Assembly (NCBI GenBank): GCA_013396655.1
Contig: WBMV01007804.1
Location: 563,291-627,290, forward strand
Length of the DNA: 64,000 nucleotides
Reading direction: 5' to 3'
DNA from: Campylorhamphus procurvoides
Lineage: Eukaryota > Chordata > Aves > Passeriformes > Dendrocolaptidae
Shown here: positions 13,624-26,983 of the stretch, piece by piece
Layout of the letters: the number at the start of each line of letters is the position of its first letter
Position numbering within the stretch: position 1 is the stretch's first letter
Program-made: the position numbers and the translations under genes
Notes under the pieces: model-generated
The model's database searches: none
What the model saw: only the letters and a program-made list of their open reading frames with translations
What the model was told of the DNA's origin: nothing

Positions 13624-14021
13624 AGCCAGCGTGGTGATCCTCCCATATCCAGCTTCTAAGTAAAACTGTGCATCTGTATTTCATTAGTGCAAATTTTAAT
13701 CTCAAGCTTAAATACTAATGGAAAACAAATTTTAAATCTTGCTTCCACAAGCAGTTTCTCTAGAAACACAGGACCAGAATTAAGTTTGCATAGTCAAGGA
13801 AATAAGTCTTACAGATTGTGATCAGTCACAATCCATAAACACAGCTTGAATTCAAAGCTTCAAGATTAAAGCAGCTGACATGGAGAAAATAGAACTCATC
13901 CAAAGTAGAAGTGGCTTTCTATGCCTTTAGGAAAAAAATGAATAGGAGCTGCTTCTGTATAATACCTACACCTTATAAAGCTGCAGATGCATTAACTAAT
14001 AATAATTAATTACTAACTAAT

Positions 14022-14031
14022 ATTACGTAAT
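14022..14031. promoter_or_regulatory. Perfect PAR-bZIP / C/EBP-type palindrome
   Basis: ATTACGTAAT is a perfect 10-bp palindrome identical to the ideal target of PAR-bZIP and NFIL3 factors (D-box, core TTACGTAA). It keeps a CpG in an otherwise CpG-poor AT-rich stretch and is preceded by a cluster of TAAT homeodomain cores (13991-14022). Binding is inferred from the sequence only. Confidence 0.35.
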
Positions 14032-14084
14032 CTGCTGCCACATTAGGCACAAAGAAAATAGTCTCATGCATACTATTGCACATT

Positions 14085-14165
14085 TTTCATACCTACAAGG
14101 GTGAAGTGACTCACCCTGGCTATGCACAAAACAATGGCAAATCTGCACCGGGAGCAGCTGCTATC
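14085..14165 (+). repeat. Possible MIR-like remnant
   Basis: The segment GAAGTGACTCACCCTGGCTA followed by CAATGGCAAATCTGCACCGGG resembles the 'taagtgacttgcccaaggtcacacag' and 'agtggcagagctgggat' parts of MIR, in the correct order and spacing. Divergence is high, so the call is tentative. Confidence 0.38.
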
Positions 14166-15519
14166 TAATCTAGCAATTCACATCTATTTCTTTTAACTTC
14201 ATTAATAAATCAGTGTTATGATCACTGGATAATAAAGACTGGATTGTAATATCCTTACCTGTGCTGTTCTCTACTTCTTAACTATAATCAAAGTTCAAAG
14301 ACCTTTCCAAACATCTACATTCACTACAAGGTGTACCTTGAGGTAGGCAGAATTTATTCCCATAAAAAGCAAATTCCTGTTTTCAAGATTTATGAGGCAC
14401 TTACAGTGATAAGGTTTGTGCTAAGCCACTGCACAGGAGTGTGTTTGACCCTTAGTCAACTTGAGGGTGTGTGCTATACTTCAGAAAACTCAGGTCAGTG
14501 GTGGATTCAATTAAAGGTCTTATCTCCTTTGAAATCAATGGCAACATAAAAAAATAGATACATATTTTTTAAGCAACATGTATTACTTAGAGGAAAACCA
14601 CGTTTGATCCCATTGCAGAAAAAATGGAAGAGAAGAAAAATGTTGCTTTTCTTTCATTGGAGATTCCTTGCTAGGAATATGAATGGCATGCCAAAGAGAG
14701 AGGTATATGAGAAGAAGCAGTACATAGCAAGTTTTTGAGACTTTTAGATCAAGGAGTGGAAGCTCTGCATCAGTCATTCCCCAGCCTCTGTTTCGAGGGA
14801 TACCAAATCTTACTGTACGTTGCATATCTGCTTCACATTTCACATACTGTAATTCTATACTATAAAATTCAAGACACAGGAAAAAAGTCACAATGAGAGT
14901 AGAGAACGGTGCCCAAGGATTTCATTAGTGTTACTTTGATTTGATTTACACAAGATGATACAAAACCACATGTACTGCTCATCAGTTCACAAAGGAAATG
15001 AGCACTAAACCTAAGCCATTTCTTTGTCAAAGATAGGGGGAAAATGACAATAGGGCACAACAATAGAAAATGTTTGGAATGGAACTTGTAATTTTCCAAA
15101 GATCTTATTTTTTTGCACTAGGCAATTCATATTCCAAATGGAGACTCTGTAGGAAGATACATACCTTCCATCTTCATATATTTTCTATGGTGAGACAAAA
15201 AACAACAGACTGTAAGGATCCACAGATATCTAGGCAGAAAACATGAACTTGCAGCATTAAGTCAGAATAATTAGCACAGAAATTCTTACTAATACCAGTG
15301 TGGCAAACTGGGTTGCTGCCAATACAGTTGTCCATTCATTCCCTAATTGCACAGAATTTGCCTGGTGAAATAATACCCTAAAAAGGATCAAGTTTGAAAA
15401 TGTAGCCTCTAACTCACTTTCCACATTTTTCATTAAAAGGAAAAAAAAAAAAGAAAAGTGTAGTAGCAGACATGATTTCTTGCTCTATTTTCTCTGGGTG
15501 TTCAGGCTGACGTATCACA

Positions 15520-15780
15520 CAGCACAAAGGAAAAGGAATTGTGTATAGGGATTAATCTTTACGCAGAAAGAAACAGTTAACCGGTATTGTTTATCTTGTT
15601 GGAGGGAACAGTTAATTGTACACTTAATTCTAAACCAACACAAACCCCTATTGTGTTCAGTTATAATAAAGTGTATAAAAACCACACCGCAAAGTTCAGG
15701 CAAAGACGTCAGCAGAACCGCAGAGGTGTTATGGGCAGCAGATCTGAAAATGAGCAAGGCTGGGAGCCGAAAGCAGGACC
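15520..15780. promoter_or_regulatory. Candidate regulatory element, CpG-retaining site cluster
   Basis: About seven CpG dinucleotides fall within 260 bp of an otherwise CpG-depleted neighbourhood. Consensus-grade sites are packed together: GATTAATC palindrome 15550-15557 (with GGATTA, OTX/CRX type), TTGTTTATC 15587-15595 (forkhead type), AACCACA 15680-15686 and AACCGCA 15716-15722 (both match RUNX AACCRCA), and the CRE-like AGACGTCA 15704-15711. An open frame of 87 codons on plus and 125 on minus cross the block, but neither shows a known domain. Enhancer function is an inference. Confidence 0.33.
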
Positions 15781-18700
15781 TTACACCACTGGCATGAGCT
15801 TTTACTGCAGGCATGCCCTTTTCCCAGACCTCATTATAGTCCAGCTTTAGAGGACATAAGAGTGCAGCTGGTAGAATGGATATAAAGTTCAAGGAAAAGT
15901 GAAAGATGTTATAGAAATGTTATTAATATGCTTCCCACTGCCACGACAACATTTTGAAAGCATTTGTTGCTTGAAAAATGAAATGAATGATAGTTTGGGA
16001 ACTATTCTATGCTGGTTGGCCGGCACGAATCTAGAGAGCCACTAAAAGAATTTTTATAACACACATTTCATTTTCAGGAATTACAAGTGTTAGAACTACA
16101 GATAAAGTTTATTCAGCTACTAAAATTTTCCAACCTTGAGCTGAGTTTTAGTGCTTCGTTAATTAAATCATGCATGCTTAATTTGTAACATAACTTGTCT
16201 TTTACTCTGAAGGATGTAAAAAGATTAGTGTTTCTCTAATAATGATGCTTCATAACATCTCCTAGAAGGAGGTAGCTAATATCCCAACTGCACAGATTTG
16301 TAAGCTTAAACAAGTTAAAAACAGGGCCTTATAACTAACAAAAAGCAGGGGCTGACTCTTGTAGAAACAAAAACGGACCCCAAGAACCAGAACTCTCAGT
16401 TCTGGCACAATTATATTCAATGCTGGCAGTCTACAGACTATTGTTAAGGAATACAAAATAAGCACAAATAACTAAAATATGCTGCCAGTTTTCTGAATTC
16501 TATAGGTTTCTACCTCCATCATCAAACTTAATTTTAGAAGTTGACAAGTTGAAGAAGATTGAAAAACAGTTAGCTCCTTTTTCACCTTGAAACTTATCAT
16601 GTTGGTTTTGGTTTCTTCTTAAATTTTAAATCATTAATAATTATCTTCACAGAAAAGCTGAAGTCTCTCAGTTGAATTATTAGTAAATTTTCATTTTTAG
16701 GAGCAGATGGGAAGCCACATATAAAACTGAGGTAAATAAAGACCTTTGAAGTATTTGGTTTACAGCCAGGTAAGTCTAAATGAGATGCACTGACATCTGA
16801 CTACAGCAGACACAGGGTATAGAGGGGAAATATAACCTGCACAATTCCACAAGTTCAAAGAAACCCAGAATCGCAAGGAAATGTACAGTGTCGATGCTCC
16901 CACAGTGCAGAAGCTTGTAAAAGAAAGCATACATATCAAAGATCAGCAAAAACCTCTACCCAAGTTAGCCTCAATGATAAATGCTCAAAGCCCCACTGAA
17001 ATCATGGACAAATTATATTGTTAAATTGAAATTACTGTTGGACATGGTGGTCAATTATTCCCCAGATTCACAGCAGATTAGTTTTCCAGTGAAAATGATA
17101 TTTCTGAAAAGAGAGATGCTAGAAATATGCATTATGCTGTTTAAATGCCAGGGGAATTAATGCCAAGAAAAACAGTCGTGCCTGGCTGACATTGGGGATA
17201 ATTTGGCAAGTTACCGAAAAGTTTTACTGTGTGCCCCAATTTATTGCTCTGTATACAATGCTATACCATAAGCCAAAAGCTATGTTAAACCATAACAAGT
17301 TTATATTTTCTGAAGAAGAATAAAAGGTGTCAAGGAACCAGAACATTTTTCAGTACTTAAGCATATGATGAGAAACTATTTTCTACCAGAGTACAACCAT
17401 TGGAATGCTTTTGTGGTAGAGAACTTTTTGTTTTGGTAAGTTTTAAAGCCTGTAGGTCATCTGGAGACTGTTTCCAGCTCAGGAAGTTTTTGAGCATGTG
17501 GTTAGACCACAAAGTGATCTAAAACACTTTAAGAAAATGTGGGTTCTTTTTCCTCCTACATTTCTTTATGTCACATTTGTCAACAAACACATCACTGAAC
17601 AAATGGCATGTGATCCCACAGCAAATTGCCTTTAGGAGTTGAGGTCCTGACTGCCAAGCTCATCTAAGACTCTCTTAAACCCCATACTCTTCTTGAAGGC
17701 CAACACATCACTTATCTTTAACCTACATAAGCTTCATTACCACACTTCTCTGAAACACTGTTATTAATTCAAGGCCTGATGATGCAAAGAAGGCAGGGTG
17801 TTGTTTCATGAAGCCCAAAATCAGTGAAAGTCTCCTGAAGTCTTCCACCAGCAGTGAGACAACAAGAATTGTTTCCTGAATACAAGGACAAGTAGAATAT
17901 TTGATACTGCAGACAGCGTGAGGATTATTTTTTATAATCCTTTGACAAAAACACTTCTCTAGGAAAGACGGTATGTTAAGCATTATAAGAAGCAGAAAGC
18001 AAGGAAACCATTCCTGCGTTGTCAAAAGAACTTGGACTTCAAATAATCACGATCCCTGGTGAAAATCCATTTTGCTAAACTCAGCTATTCCAAAATTATG
18101 AGCAGTGTTTCAAAAAATTATGGGATTGAAAACCGGTAAGGCTGTAAGAAAAACATCATTGAATACTGAGGTCATGGAAGTTGGCATTACCAGCGTTGAT
18201 GTACTGCTTTCTGTCTGAGGGAGGGCAGGAGGATTGAAGGAGCACATGTCCCTGCTGGCCTGATCACCCTCTGGCTCAGCTTCTGAGGTCAGGTCTGCTC
18301 TGCAATTAACTCCTCTACTTAGGCAAAATTAAAGAGATTCATAATTAATTGTAATTGAACTGCAACATTTAAACTAGTGATGCTATACTTCGAAGCATAA
18401 ATAAAATTTCTTTCCAATAACAGATAAAGAGAATAATGTGAGTTTTTCTTTGCATATCTATTTATACCCATAAGGAGTTACACTATCTGTTGCTTCTCAT
18501 AATGACTCAAATTAATGATAGATTCACTTTATAAATTATAACTCACTTCTCTCCTCAATAGAAGTTTGGTTAGAATTGTGTAAGTCGCCAAACTCAGTTG
18601 TCCATGCGATCCAAATATAGAGTATTAAAAACTTGCTTATTTGAAACAAAGAGACAATAAAACACCAACAATTCACAGAAACAGAAAACACAGGCACTGA

Positions 18701-21700
18701 GTACACAAATGTATTTTACATCTAACCAGCTGTATAATAATTTGATGAATCCCAGATGCTGCAGTAAAGCAAGGCAAGAGTATAACTATGCAACTTATTT
18801 GAAACAGATATATATTATTTAAATTTATTCCTATAATAACAACAAAATAGACAGGCTATGAGTTTCAGCCTCAGTTTCCTACATACACCAGAAACCATAG
18901 TCCTGTCAGTAAGCTGCCTCACTGGTCAAAAATGAAAGGTACTCTGATATTTATTGTGAGAAAGTAAGCCTTTCCCAGACAGCCTACAAGAGAAAAATCC
19001 CACCTTTTTTTCTTCCAAAAATACATTAATTATAAAGAGTCCTGAAGGAGGAGCTGAACTCCTGCTTTCACTCAGCATGGTCTGAGAACTTTCACAGAGT
19101 AATCTTCACGTTGGAGTTATGTAAACAAATAAAATCCATAAACCACTTCAGACCTGCCAGAGTTGTATGGCACAGCCAAAGGTATGAGGAAGGTCGGTCA
19201 CAGATCCTCTCCAGCAGCAATAAGGGGGGGCACAGAAAACAGGGGTACATGGACAGTGGGAATGGGGAAGGAAGAACATTAGACCTGTGAGAAGGGAAAG
19301 GCTCCAGATTTTGTCAAGGTGAGAAAACTCAGACACACCTGGCATGTTCTCTGGCCACAGTATGATATGGATTTACAGAGGGGCCAGGCTTCTTTAATAT
19401 TTTAAGTTTACATGATGTCATTCATACAGCAATCTATTTGCCTGTGGAATGTCCAGCTATATGTAAAGTTCAGCAGCTTTGTCAGAAAGTAGGACAGGAG
19501 AGGGAAAGAGAAAATGAAAGTTTTGTGCTACTTCTCTGCTTTTCTTTCTTAAACCATTGAGGAGAATATACAGTTAGGCAAAATCTTGTTAAGTCTGTCT
19601 TAACTCTTATTTCATGTAGCTATAAAAATGCGGGTGTCTTTTCTCCTTTAGGCTACTTATCTTAGTTTTGGATTTGTGCTGGAAACAGAGTTAGTAACAC
19701 AGGGATGTTTTAGTTGTTGCTAAGCCAAGGCTTTTCTGCCTCTCACGCTGCTCCACGAGTGACTGACCTGAGGGTGCACTATGAGCTGGGAGGGGACATA
19801 GCCAGGACAGCTGGCCCAAACTGACACAGGGATATCCCACACTCTATGGCATCACACTTGGCACATAAGCTGAGGGAAGAAGGAAGAGGGGATGTTCATA
19901 GTGATGGCATTTGCCTTTCCAAGTCACCATTACACGTGATGGAGCCGTGCTCTCCTGGAGATGGCTGAACACCTGCCTGCCCATGGGATGTGGGGAATCC
20001 ATTTCTTAGTTTGCTTTGCTTGGGTGCACAGCCTTTGCTTTACGTCTTAAATCCATGAGTTTTCTCACTTTTACCCTTCCTGTTCTCTCGCTTATCCCAC
20101 TGGGGAGGAGTGAGTGAGCAGCTGTGTGGTGCCAAATTGCCATCTGAGCTTAAACCGTGACAAATCTTTTCTCCTTTAGCCTGTTTTATTAAATTAAATA
20201 ATATCATATGACAAAAAATCTAATACCACATCTCCTTTAGGATTCCCCAGTGGGGCAACGTGCTTTTAATCGTGCTTCTAAGCAGATACCTGCAGAGTCG
20301 TCATTTCCTCAAGCACAGCTCACAGATGTTCTCAAACCAGCTTCAACCTCTTGCTTCACATTTGGCAGTGGGACAGCTACAGAAGTAATCACTCCCAGCA
20401 TCCCACTTGTTCCTCTGCCAGAGGTTACCATAATCCCAGCAAGGATGAGGCTCAATGGGACTACTATAGTCCAGGGATTATTAACTGAAAATCACAAATT
20501 ATGTTGATAAGTCAAAAAGAAAATTGCAGACACACAAGCGCTACTACTTGTCCCATAAATGCTGGGTAAGTACCCAAGCAGCTGGCACAGAGCAAGCTCG
20601 GCACCATCGCCACTGCATTGCATGCATTGCTACAGGGTTTGACTACTCTAAACCAGAAGCTGACTGCAGAAACATTATAGCATGACAGTGAATTAAAAAG
20701 TGCCCTTGAGAAAGGCAGAGGACACACAAAGTGTAACTCTCATAAAAAAAGCAGAGTAGAGACTATCTATGTCACAAGGGAAGCACCAGAAATTCAAGTT
20801 ACCCCCAAACACAGTCACTTGTCATCGAGTTTCACAGGGCATAGAAAGAGTAAAGGTGTTCTTTGGCAAGTTTCCACTGATTGTTCAAGCACTGACTGCT
20901 ACTGCTGTGCAGAATGCCACAAATGTCCCCTTCCCCATGATGACCAGAGATCAAAACCCTTTGCTAACATGGGTGTAAGCAAGACCTGTCCAAACTGTAG
21001 GTTATCAATTCAAAAGGAAAAAAAATAGGAAATGTAGGAGTGAAAATGTAAGGAACTTTAAAAAATAAATTCAATTGAAATATAAGAATTAAAAAAACAT
21101 GGAAATACCAGTGATTATTCATCATTGCTGCATTTTCTAGTTTACAGGGTTGGCTAAAAAGTCTCTAGATAGTTGCAGAATTCATATTCAATAGATATAA
21201 TTAAGATCCTGCACATATATTTAGAAGGTAATTTTGGTAGAGAATTTAAATCAAACTTGATTAAAAAAATTTAGAAATTCTTCCATAATCCAAGACTCGA
21301 TGATTCATCTCTTTCTTAGGTTTGTCATTTTAGGTGGGAAATTCATATCATCTGTTCTTGTCATAATTAATTAGGCAGGTTCATTAAATACTTCTCTTTG
21401 TTCCAATAAGCAATCTGCACATAATTTCTAAAATCTAACTATTTTAAATGTAAAGCCTTTCTAGAGCTGAACGCGTCTTCAGACTCACTCTGAGGCTGTC
21501 ACAGGAGAGTCTCTGCCACAAGGTCTGAAATCTTGCTCACAGTGCTTGTCACATCAGCAGGATTACACAAATTTGTCATGTTGTACACATGGTGAAGTCT
21601 TTTGTAAAATGTGAAAATCCCACTTCAAACCTTCCATGAGAAATGAAGAAAAAAGAGCTCTTCTCAGGTAAGAATGACAAAATAGATGGATTAGCTAAAA

Positions 21701-23599
21701 GGATTAGCAGCAGTCTGTTATATATCCTAACCCTACTAGCCTAAGTACAGAACTTATTCATGCTAACATTCTGAAGAAAAAGCCCCTATTCCAGAAACAA
21801 TTCATTTGGAGTCTTCAGTGGAGAAGAAAATATTTGTGTATCATACTCCAGTTTTACTGGAATTCTAACCATGAAATATAAGATCTGTTTTAATTCAGCC
21901 AGTGCACAGACACTAATCTTACAGGGAATGATTAAGCTGTCAGTTTAAGAATACAGTGTGGGGTTTTTACAGTTTTCTTTATATTGTGTCATTTGGTTTG
22001 GTTCTATATCTATGTAATTTTTAAGGAGCTTTACTGTTGCAGAGTTGGATCTAGAATATAAAGTAGTGGTGGCTTTTATGAGCCCGTCTGGACTATCCAA
22101 ACAAAAAAATCCTTGTAGTAGGCAAGTTTAAGTCACTACTACTCATGAATTTTAATGACTAGGCCAGCATACATATGTAACACAGCCCTGTGTTTTAATG
22201 TGTTATCACTGGCTAAAGTCTGAGGAAAGACAGAGTGGTTGAAACATGTGCTTTAGATCAGGATGACATGCATTTTCTTCTCACATCTACAGTAGCTTGT
22301 TCTGGCCACGATATTTTCTGTAGAATACAGGGCACCAGCAAGTCAAGATGGCCAAAAAATCTAGAAATTATATTTCACAGTAATTTTTGCCTTTTTCTTT
22401 TTTCCCCCCAATCCTCTTAAATCCTAACTGAGCAATGACTGATGAAAGTGTTCTTTTTGTGTGCTGCAGCCAAATTATCTCAAATGAAAATGAGCGTCCA
22501 CATGCTGGATGTTCCATTCAGCTTTTTCTTTCAAATGCCAAGTCATGTCTTGGTCCAAAAAAAAAAAAAATAGCACCATCAAATCAAATAAGCTAAAATC
22601 CCATGATTGTTTGTTTTTCAGGGTTTTTAAAAGTTCACAAGGACATATTTCTAGCATCTTCAAAAATATTCTGTGTTATATATCCATGAAAGTAGATAAC
22701 TCTGGAATACTAACTCCCAACTTTAACGTCTACTATTTTGTTATAGAAAATCAGGGTTCGAAGCTTTCCTGATCATCTCATTGTTTCCTTCCTTCCCCTG
22801 CTGTCCCACTCCCTTTCCTAACGTTCTACCTCACCTGTCACACACCTGGTTCTGGATTACTAAACCTATGTGTGCCTCCACCTACATTTTAATCCATATT
22901 AAAGGAATTATTTCATTTTTTTTATATGAACAGGCCTGAGAATACGAAGTGTCTCTCACACCTGATCCTGTGTCCTGCCTGTTGTGGCTTGTAGAGTGTG
23001 GTCACCAGCCAAACTCAGAGATCATATTTATGAGGCAAATGCTCTTTTCTTCTTGCCTGCAGCTGACATGTGCTCCCAAACTACAGAAAATGGTGGGTGT
23101 AGGTAAACCTGAGAACAAAACAGGTCAAGTGACAATGTTTTTTAAAGCAATAGGAAAGAAGCAGTCTGCTAGAACTTCTGTGAAAAAAAAAACAAAATTC
23201 AAATGCAGAAAATATTGGTCTATTTGCTGTTCAAATCTCTCTGATTCTAGTCCTATAGCAAAATATCATGTAACAAATAAATAAGGAATAAAATTATTAT
23301 TGAGTAAAACCAGAAGTTGAATACTCTGAAATCTGAAAAAAAAACAACTTCTCAAAGCATTCTTTTTTTACCCTTTACTCTTTTTGATTATTTTTTTTAA
23401 TCTATAGTAAGTAGAATTGCAAGAATTTTGATGGAATAAGTGAGTCTGCACTAAGAGCTATGGCATAGCATTTTATGTGTCTCTGAAATATCAGAAAATT
23501 TCAGAGGTTAGTAGGTAGCTGAGCTGAAAACCCACCGATATGCAATAATCAGTAGACAAAACACTTGAAAAATGTCATGGGATTTTCACTGGTCTCAAA
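15781..23599. other. Unique AT-rich DNA, no gene recognised
   Basis: A long block of unique sequence. A run of fourteen A lies at 22557-22570. A plus-strand open frame at 20241-20507 begins right after a CTCCTTTAG acceptor-like site but has no good donor. No interspersed repeat of recognisable family was seen. Confidence 0.55.
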
Positions 23600-23711
23600 A
23601 TGGGCGTGATGTCAAAGGACCAACCTGGTCTCGTGGAAGTTGTTCCTGTCCGTGGGGGTTTAGAACTAGGTGAATCTTTAAGGTCCTTCCAACTCAACCA
23701 TTCCATGATAT
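23600..23711 (+). repeat. CR1 3' end, severely 5'-truncated
   Basis: Only the last ~110 bp of a CR1 3' UTR is present. Landmarks are CAACCTGGTCTCGTGGAAG, then a TGTCCGTGGGGG block (consensus 'tgcccatggcagggg'), then GAATCTTTAAGGTCCTTCCA and a terminal ATTCCATGATATG, which is a mutated version of the tandem octamer ATTCTATG. The element is in sense orientation and carries no coding sequence. Confidence 0.9.
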
Positions 23712-26700
23712 GCAACCTCTGCTTTCATTCCCTTTTGATCTGTGTCAAACCAATTTCAAGAACACACTTAACTCAGACCATGTAGACTCCAGGCTCCCAG
23801 TCAGATTAATCTGAACACTCTCTCCTGGTTCCAGCCCACTGTAACAGTCCAGGGAGGTGAATGAGCAATCCAGAATTAGGCTGCTGACTGAGAGCTGGAA
23901 TTCAGGAGCCCTGCCCAGTGGCACCATTTGCTGGCTATGGCTGGGCTATGAGCTCACCTGCCTGGGACAGATACTACCTCTGCAGGGAACATCCTCTTCA
24001 TCCTTTCTCCATTCAGTGGGACAGCCCTTTTCTCCAGGAGGGCCAGTTACTGCTGCCAGACCAGATGCTGTCTGTGAGCACACTAAACATGGCTTTGCCA
24101 TGACCAAGAGCAGCACAGTTTTGTCAATCCACATCCCTGACTATAAGGGGAAGGAGCTGCCAAGGCAGACATTGCCAGCCTGATGCAGGACTCAGCTGCA
24201 CGCCAGAGTCAGCCCTAGGGTGCAGGGATAGGACCTCTCAGCAGTTACATGTCTTACATCTGAAAGTCTCCTGCAGATCACTCTCCTCATAGCTCGAAAA
24301 GTATGACTGTGGTCTTGACCATAAGTCCATGTGGTCATGAAGCTTGGAGGGTATGGAAAGCTGGCCACACATTGCAGATCCTATAAGCCTGTGTCAAAAT
24401 CTGGTTGTCCCAGAAAGGGCAAGGAGATTCCTGAACTAGCTGTGAGTGAACTAGCTTGGATGTCCTTAGCAAACTATTGGCAAAAACACACCACCTAACA
24501 TGAGCTCATTTATCCTTTTAAGTCAATCCTTTTTATGCTGTTTCAGCTCATCATTAACTGCTTGGGTTTTTTTTCAGCTCTCCTCGCAGCTTCATTTTCC
24601 TCTGAAAATAAGGTCAGATACACATCTGACGAGTAGCTTATGCTTGCACAACCGTAAAAGTAAGCTGTCATGGTAGAGATGTAAGTCAGGCTGAATATCT
24701 TAGGTGAGGGGGTAGAATAGAGGATACATGTCTTAGTAAGTCATACATTGAACCCTAAGCACTGTATAAATTAGTCTACATGGTTCACTCCATCTCCCTG
24801 TGTCACTATCTGTCATGTTAATTAGTAGGGAAAGACAAGAGAATGTATACAAAAGATGCCAGCAGAATGTATTTTTTGCCTGCTATCAGGTGGGAGCAGA
24901 GTTTGCAAAAAACTTCAGGCTGCAGAGACACAGCTTCCTGGACAGACCACTCCAGGTTGCTAGGCAAATGAACTGAACACAGTGCAGACACAGGCTCACT
25001 AAACTGCCTTCACTTGGTGATTAGGTTATTTTAAATCTCTCAGGAGATTCCATTCCACTTAAATGTAGCGCGATAAGAGACAATTAGTGATCCTCTGAGA
25101 GCAGTCATGTCTGGAATAGCAAGCAACATACGCTTCCCTTTCCTTCCCAGCTCGAGATTTGTGATGCCTGTGACCTTCACTACGGAGCCATGCCCTGTAG
25201 GCAGCAAAGGGGAGGAATAAGGCTGAGGCACAGTGAGTTTCCCTGAACAGCAGAAGGAGGTGAGCTCTGGCACCACTGGGACTCACACACCTGATTTCGC
25301 TGAAAACCAGGTATGAAGAGAAAAAGAGGGAAAAGAAACATTTGTGACAATCATTAGTCCTTCCTTACACAAACTTCCTGAAAGCTCAGCTATCTTTGGT
25401 TACAGGTGACCCAGCCAAACATCTGCAGGTGGGTTGACCCTGCTTGTATGGAGAAGACACTGAGCTGACTAGCAGTGGGGTAATGGCCCATAATGCCTCA
25501 TCACTACCACTGTTTCTGATGGCTACAAACTGAAAGCCATTTCCCTGTGACTGATTTTTTGGAGCTCAGACTGGCTCTGTTCATGTTCCTTGAAACTGCA
25601 TCACTGGAAGCTGGCCTCTGGATCCATTACAGACTGCAGCTTCCATCACTGGCAGCAGCCAGCAGCCGGGAAAAGCTTTGCTTGGTATAGTTCATAAGTG
25701 AATCCAGAGTGCAGCAGCTCTAGTCAGCCAGGTAACACAGCTGCCTGCCTTCCCCCTCCTCCCCCACTTCAGACTCAGTCTTTTAATTGCAATGGACTTT
25801 TCCACAACTGTGACATGGAGGAAGGGCAGTGAAATTGTGCACGCAACTGCTGTTATACTTATCTGGATACAACATTCCGTTACAGAAGAGAGAATAGAAC
25901 CATGCCTAGAAAGACGAGGAATGAAAAGTGGTTTTCTTCCCCTTTTTCTCTGTGAAAGAGCATATCAGACCCATTGTAGGTAATAAGAACAATTTCAGGG
26001 GCATAACAGGGTTTCTGACACTGAAAGGGACTGCAGGGTGTGCGAAAGGTTCTGGAGAAGATGATGTTACAAAGAGGAGATAACCATGAAACAAACTGTT
26101 AGTCAATAAATGAAAATTTTCCTACCAGATACCTTGCCCAAGACATCACTGGGTACGGGGGAAAGATGTTGATGATGAAGAAAACACAAACAGAAGATGT
26201 CTGGCTAATATGCTTCCTTGAAAATGGAAATAAATTTGCCAGTGAACCATACCTCAGCTGAGGGGACTTCTACAGTCAGGCCAGCTGCATACAGAGTGAA
26301 GAGCACACCAAGTTAAAGAGAAAACTTGACCCAAGTAATTAATACAAGAGCCAACACTGCAGCATTCAGGTCATTGACTAAATAAAACCAGGAAAAGGCA
26401 ATGGCATAAGAAGGAGTGGTTTACATATACCTCACACTGGTGATCTACTGGACAGCAGTGGAGACAAAAAGAAAGACAAGTGCAAATCAGTGACAGGAAA
26501 CACAACACAGTCTGGGCCACCACCATGATGGCCCAGAAAAAGCCTCAGCCATCTGCTGATGTATTACAAGAGAATCATGAGAAGTGAAATACTCAAATAC
26601 CTAACAGAAGGCAGGCAGCAGCTACAAGATGTTGCAAACATACACATGTTGCAAATTCAGTTGTTTAAAATAAATGTGTATCAATTGATCCTATAGCCCT

Positions 26701-26980
26701 TAGTATGCTCAGTTAGAGAGGATGCCTCTGGCAGGCAGTATCTACCAGCCTATGTTGACTCCAAGCTTTTCCAAAGAGAAAAAGACTTGGTAGACAATCC
26801 AATCCATATGCACCCCTAACTCACTCAAATTTTCTTTCCACCCTGCTGAACATTCAATATGTACTGAATTTAAGTTGTGCAATAAATCAAAGCAATTAAA
26901 AATAGTTAACAGTTGCGTTTACATGAGAACAAGAGTTTTGAGATAATTATTCTGAAAGTTGGAACTGGAACCAAGCAATC
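23712..26980. other. Somewhat GC-richer unique DNA
   Basis: The segment 23760-24260 and the segment 25040-25310 are richer in G+C than their surroundings and carry overlapping ORFs of 60-108 codons on both strands. None resembles a known protein. 25060-25200 keeps several CpGs. No repeat family is recognised. Confidence 0.5.
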
Positions 26981-26983
26981 TGT

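Larger units (their letters stand above)
13411..15519. other. Unique AT-rich DNA downstream of CR1
   Basis: Mostly unique sequence. It includes the G/T-rich tract at 13573-13623, the bZIP palindrome at 14022-14031, a possible MIR remnant at 14085-14165 and a run of twelve A at 15441-15452. No gene is recognised. Confidence 0.55.

Noticed and set aside
16262..16360. MIR-like wording (GGAGGTAGCTAATATCCC then AACAAGTTAAA)
   Set aside because: Only the short first block matches well; the rest does not follow MIR order convincingly.
20241..20507. 88-codon plus-strand open segment after a CTCCTTTAG acceptor-like site
   Set aside because: No adequate donor before the stop, no recognised domain, weak acceptor.
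22745..22770. B-box-like GGTTCGAAGC with flanking ATCAGG/CCTGAT stem, as in a tRNA or tRNA-derived SINE
   Set aside because: No A box at the right distance upstream, no acceptor stem or cloverleaf. The stem is short and coincidental.
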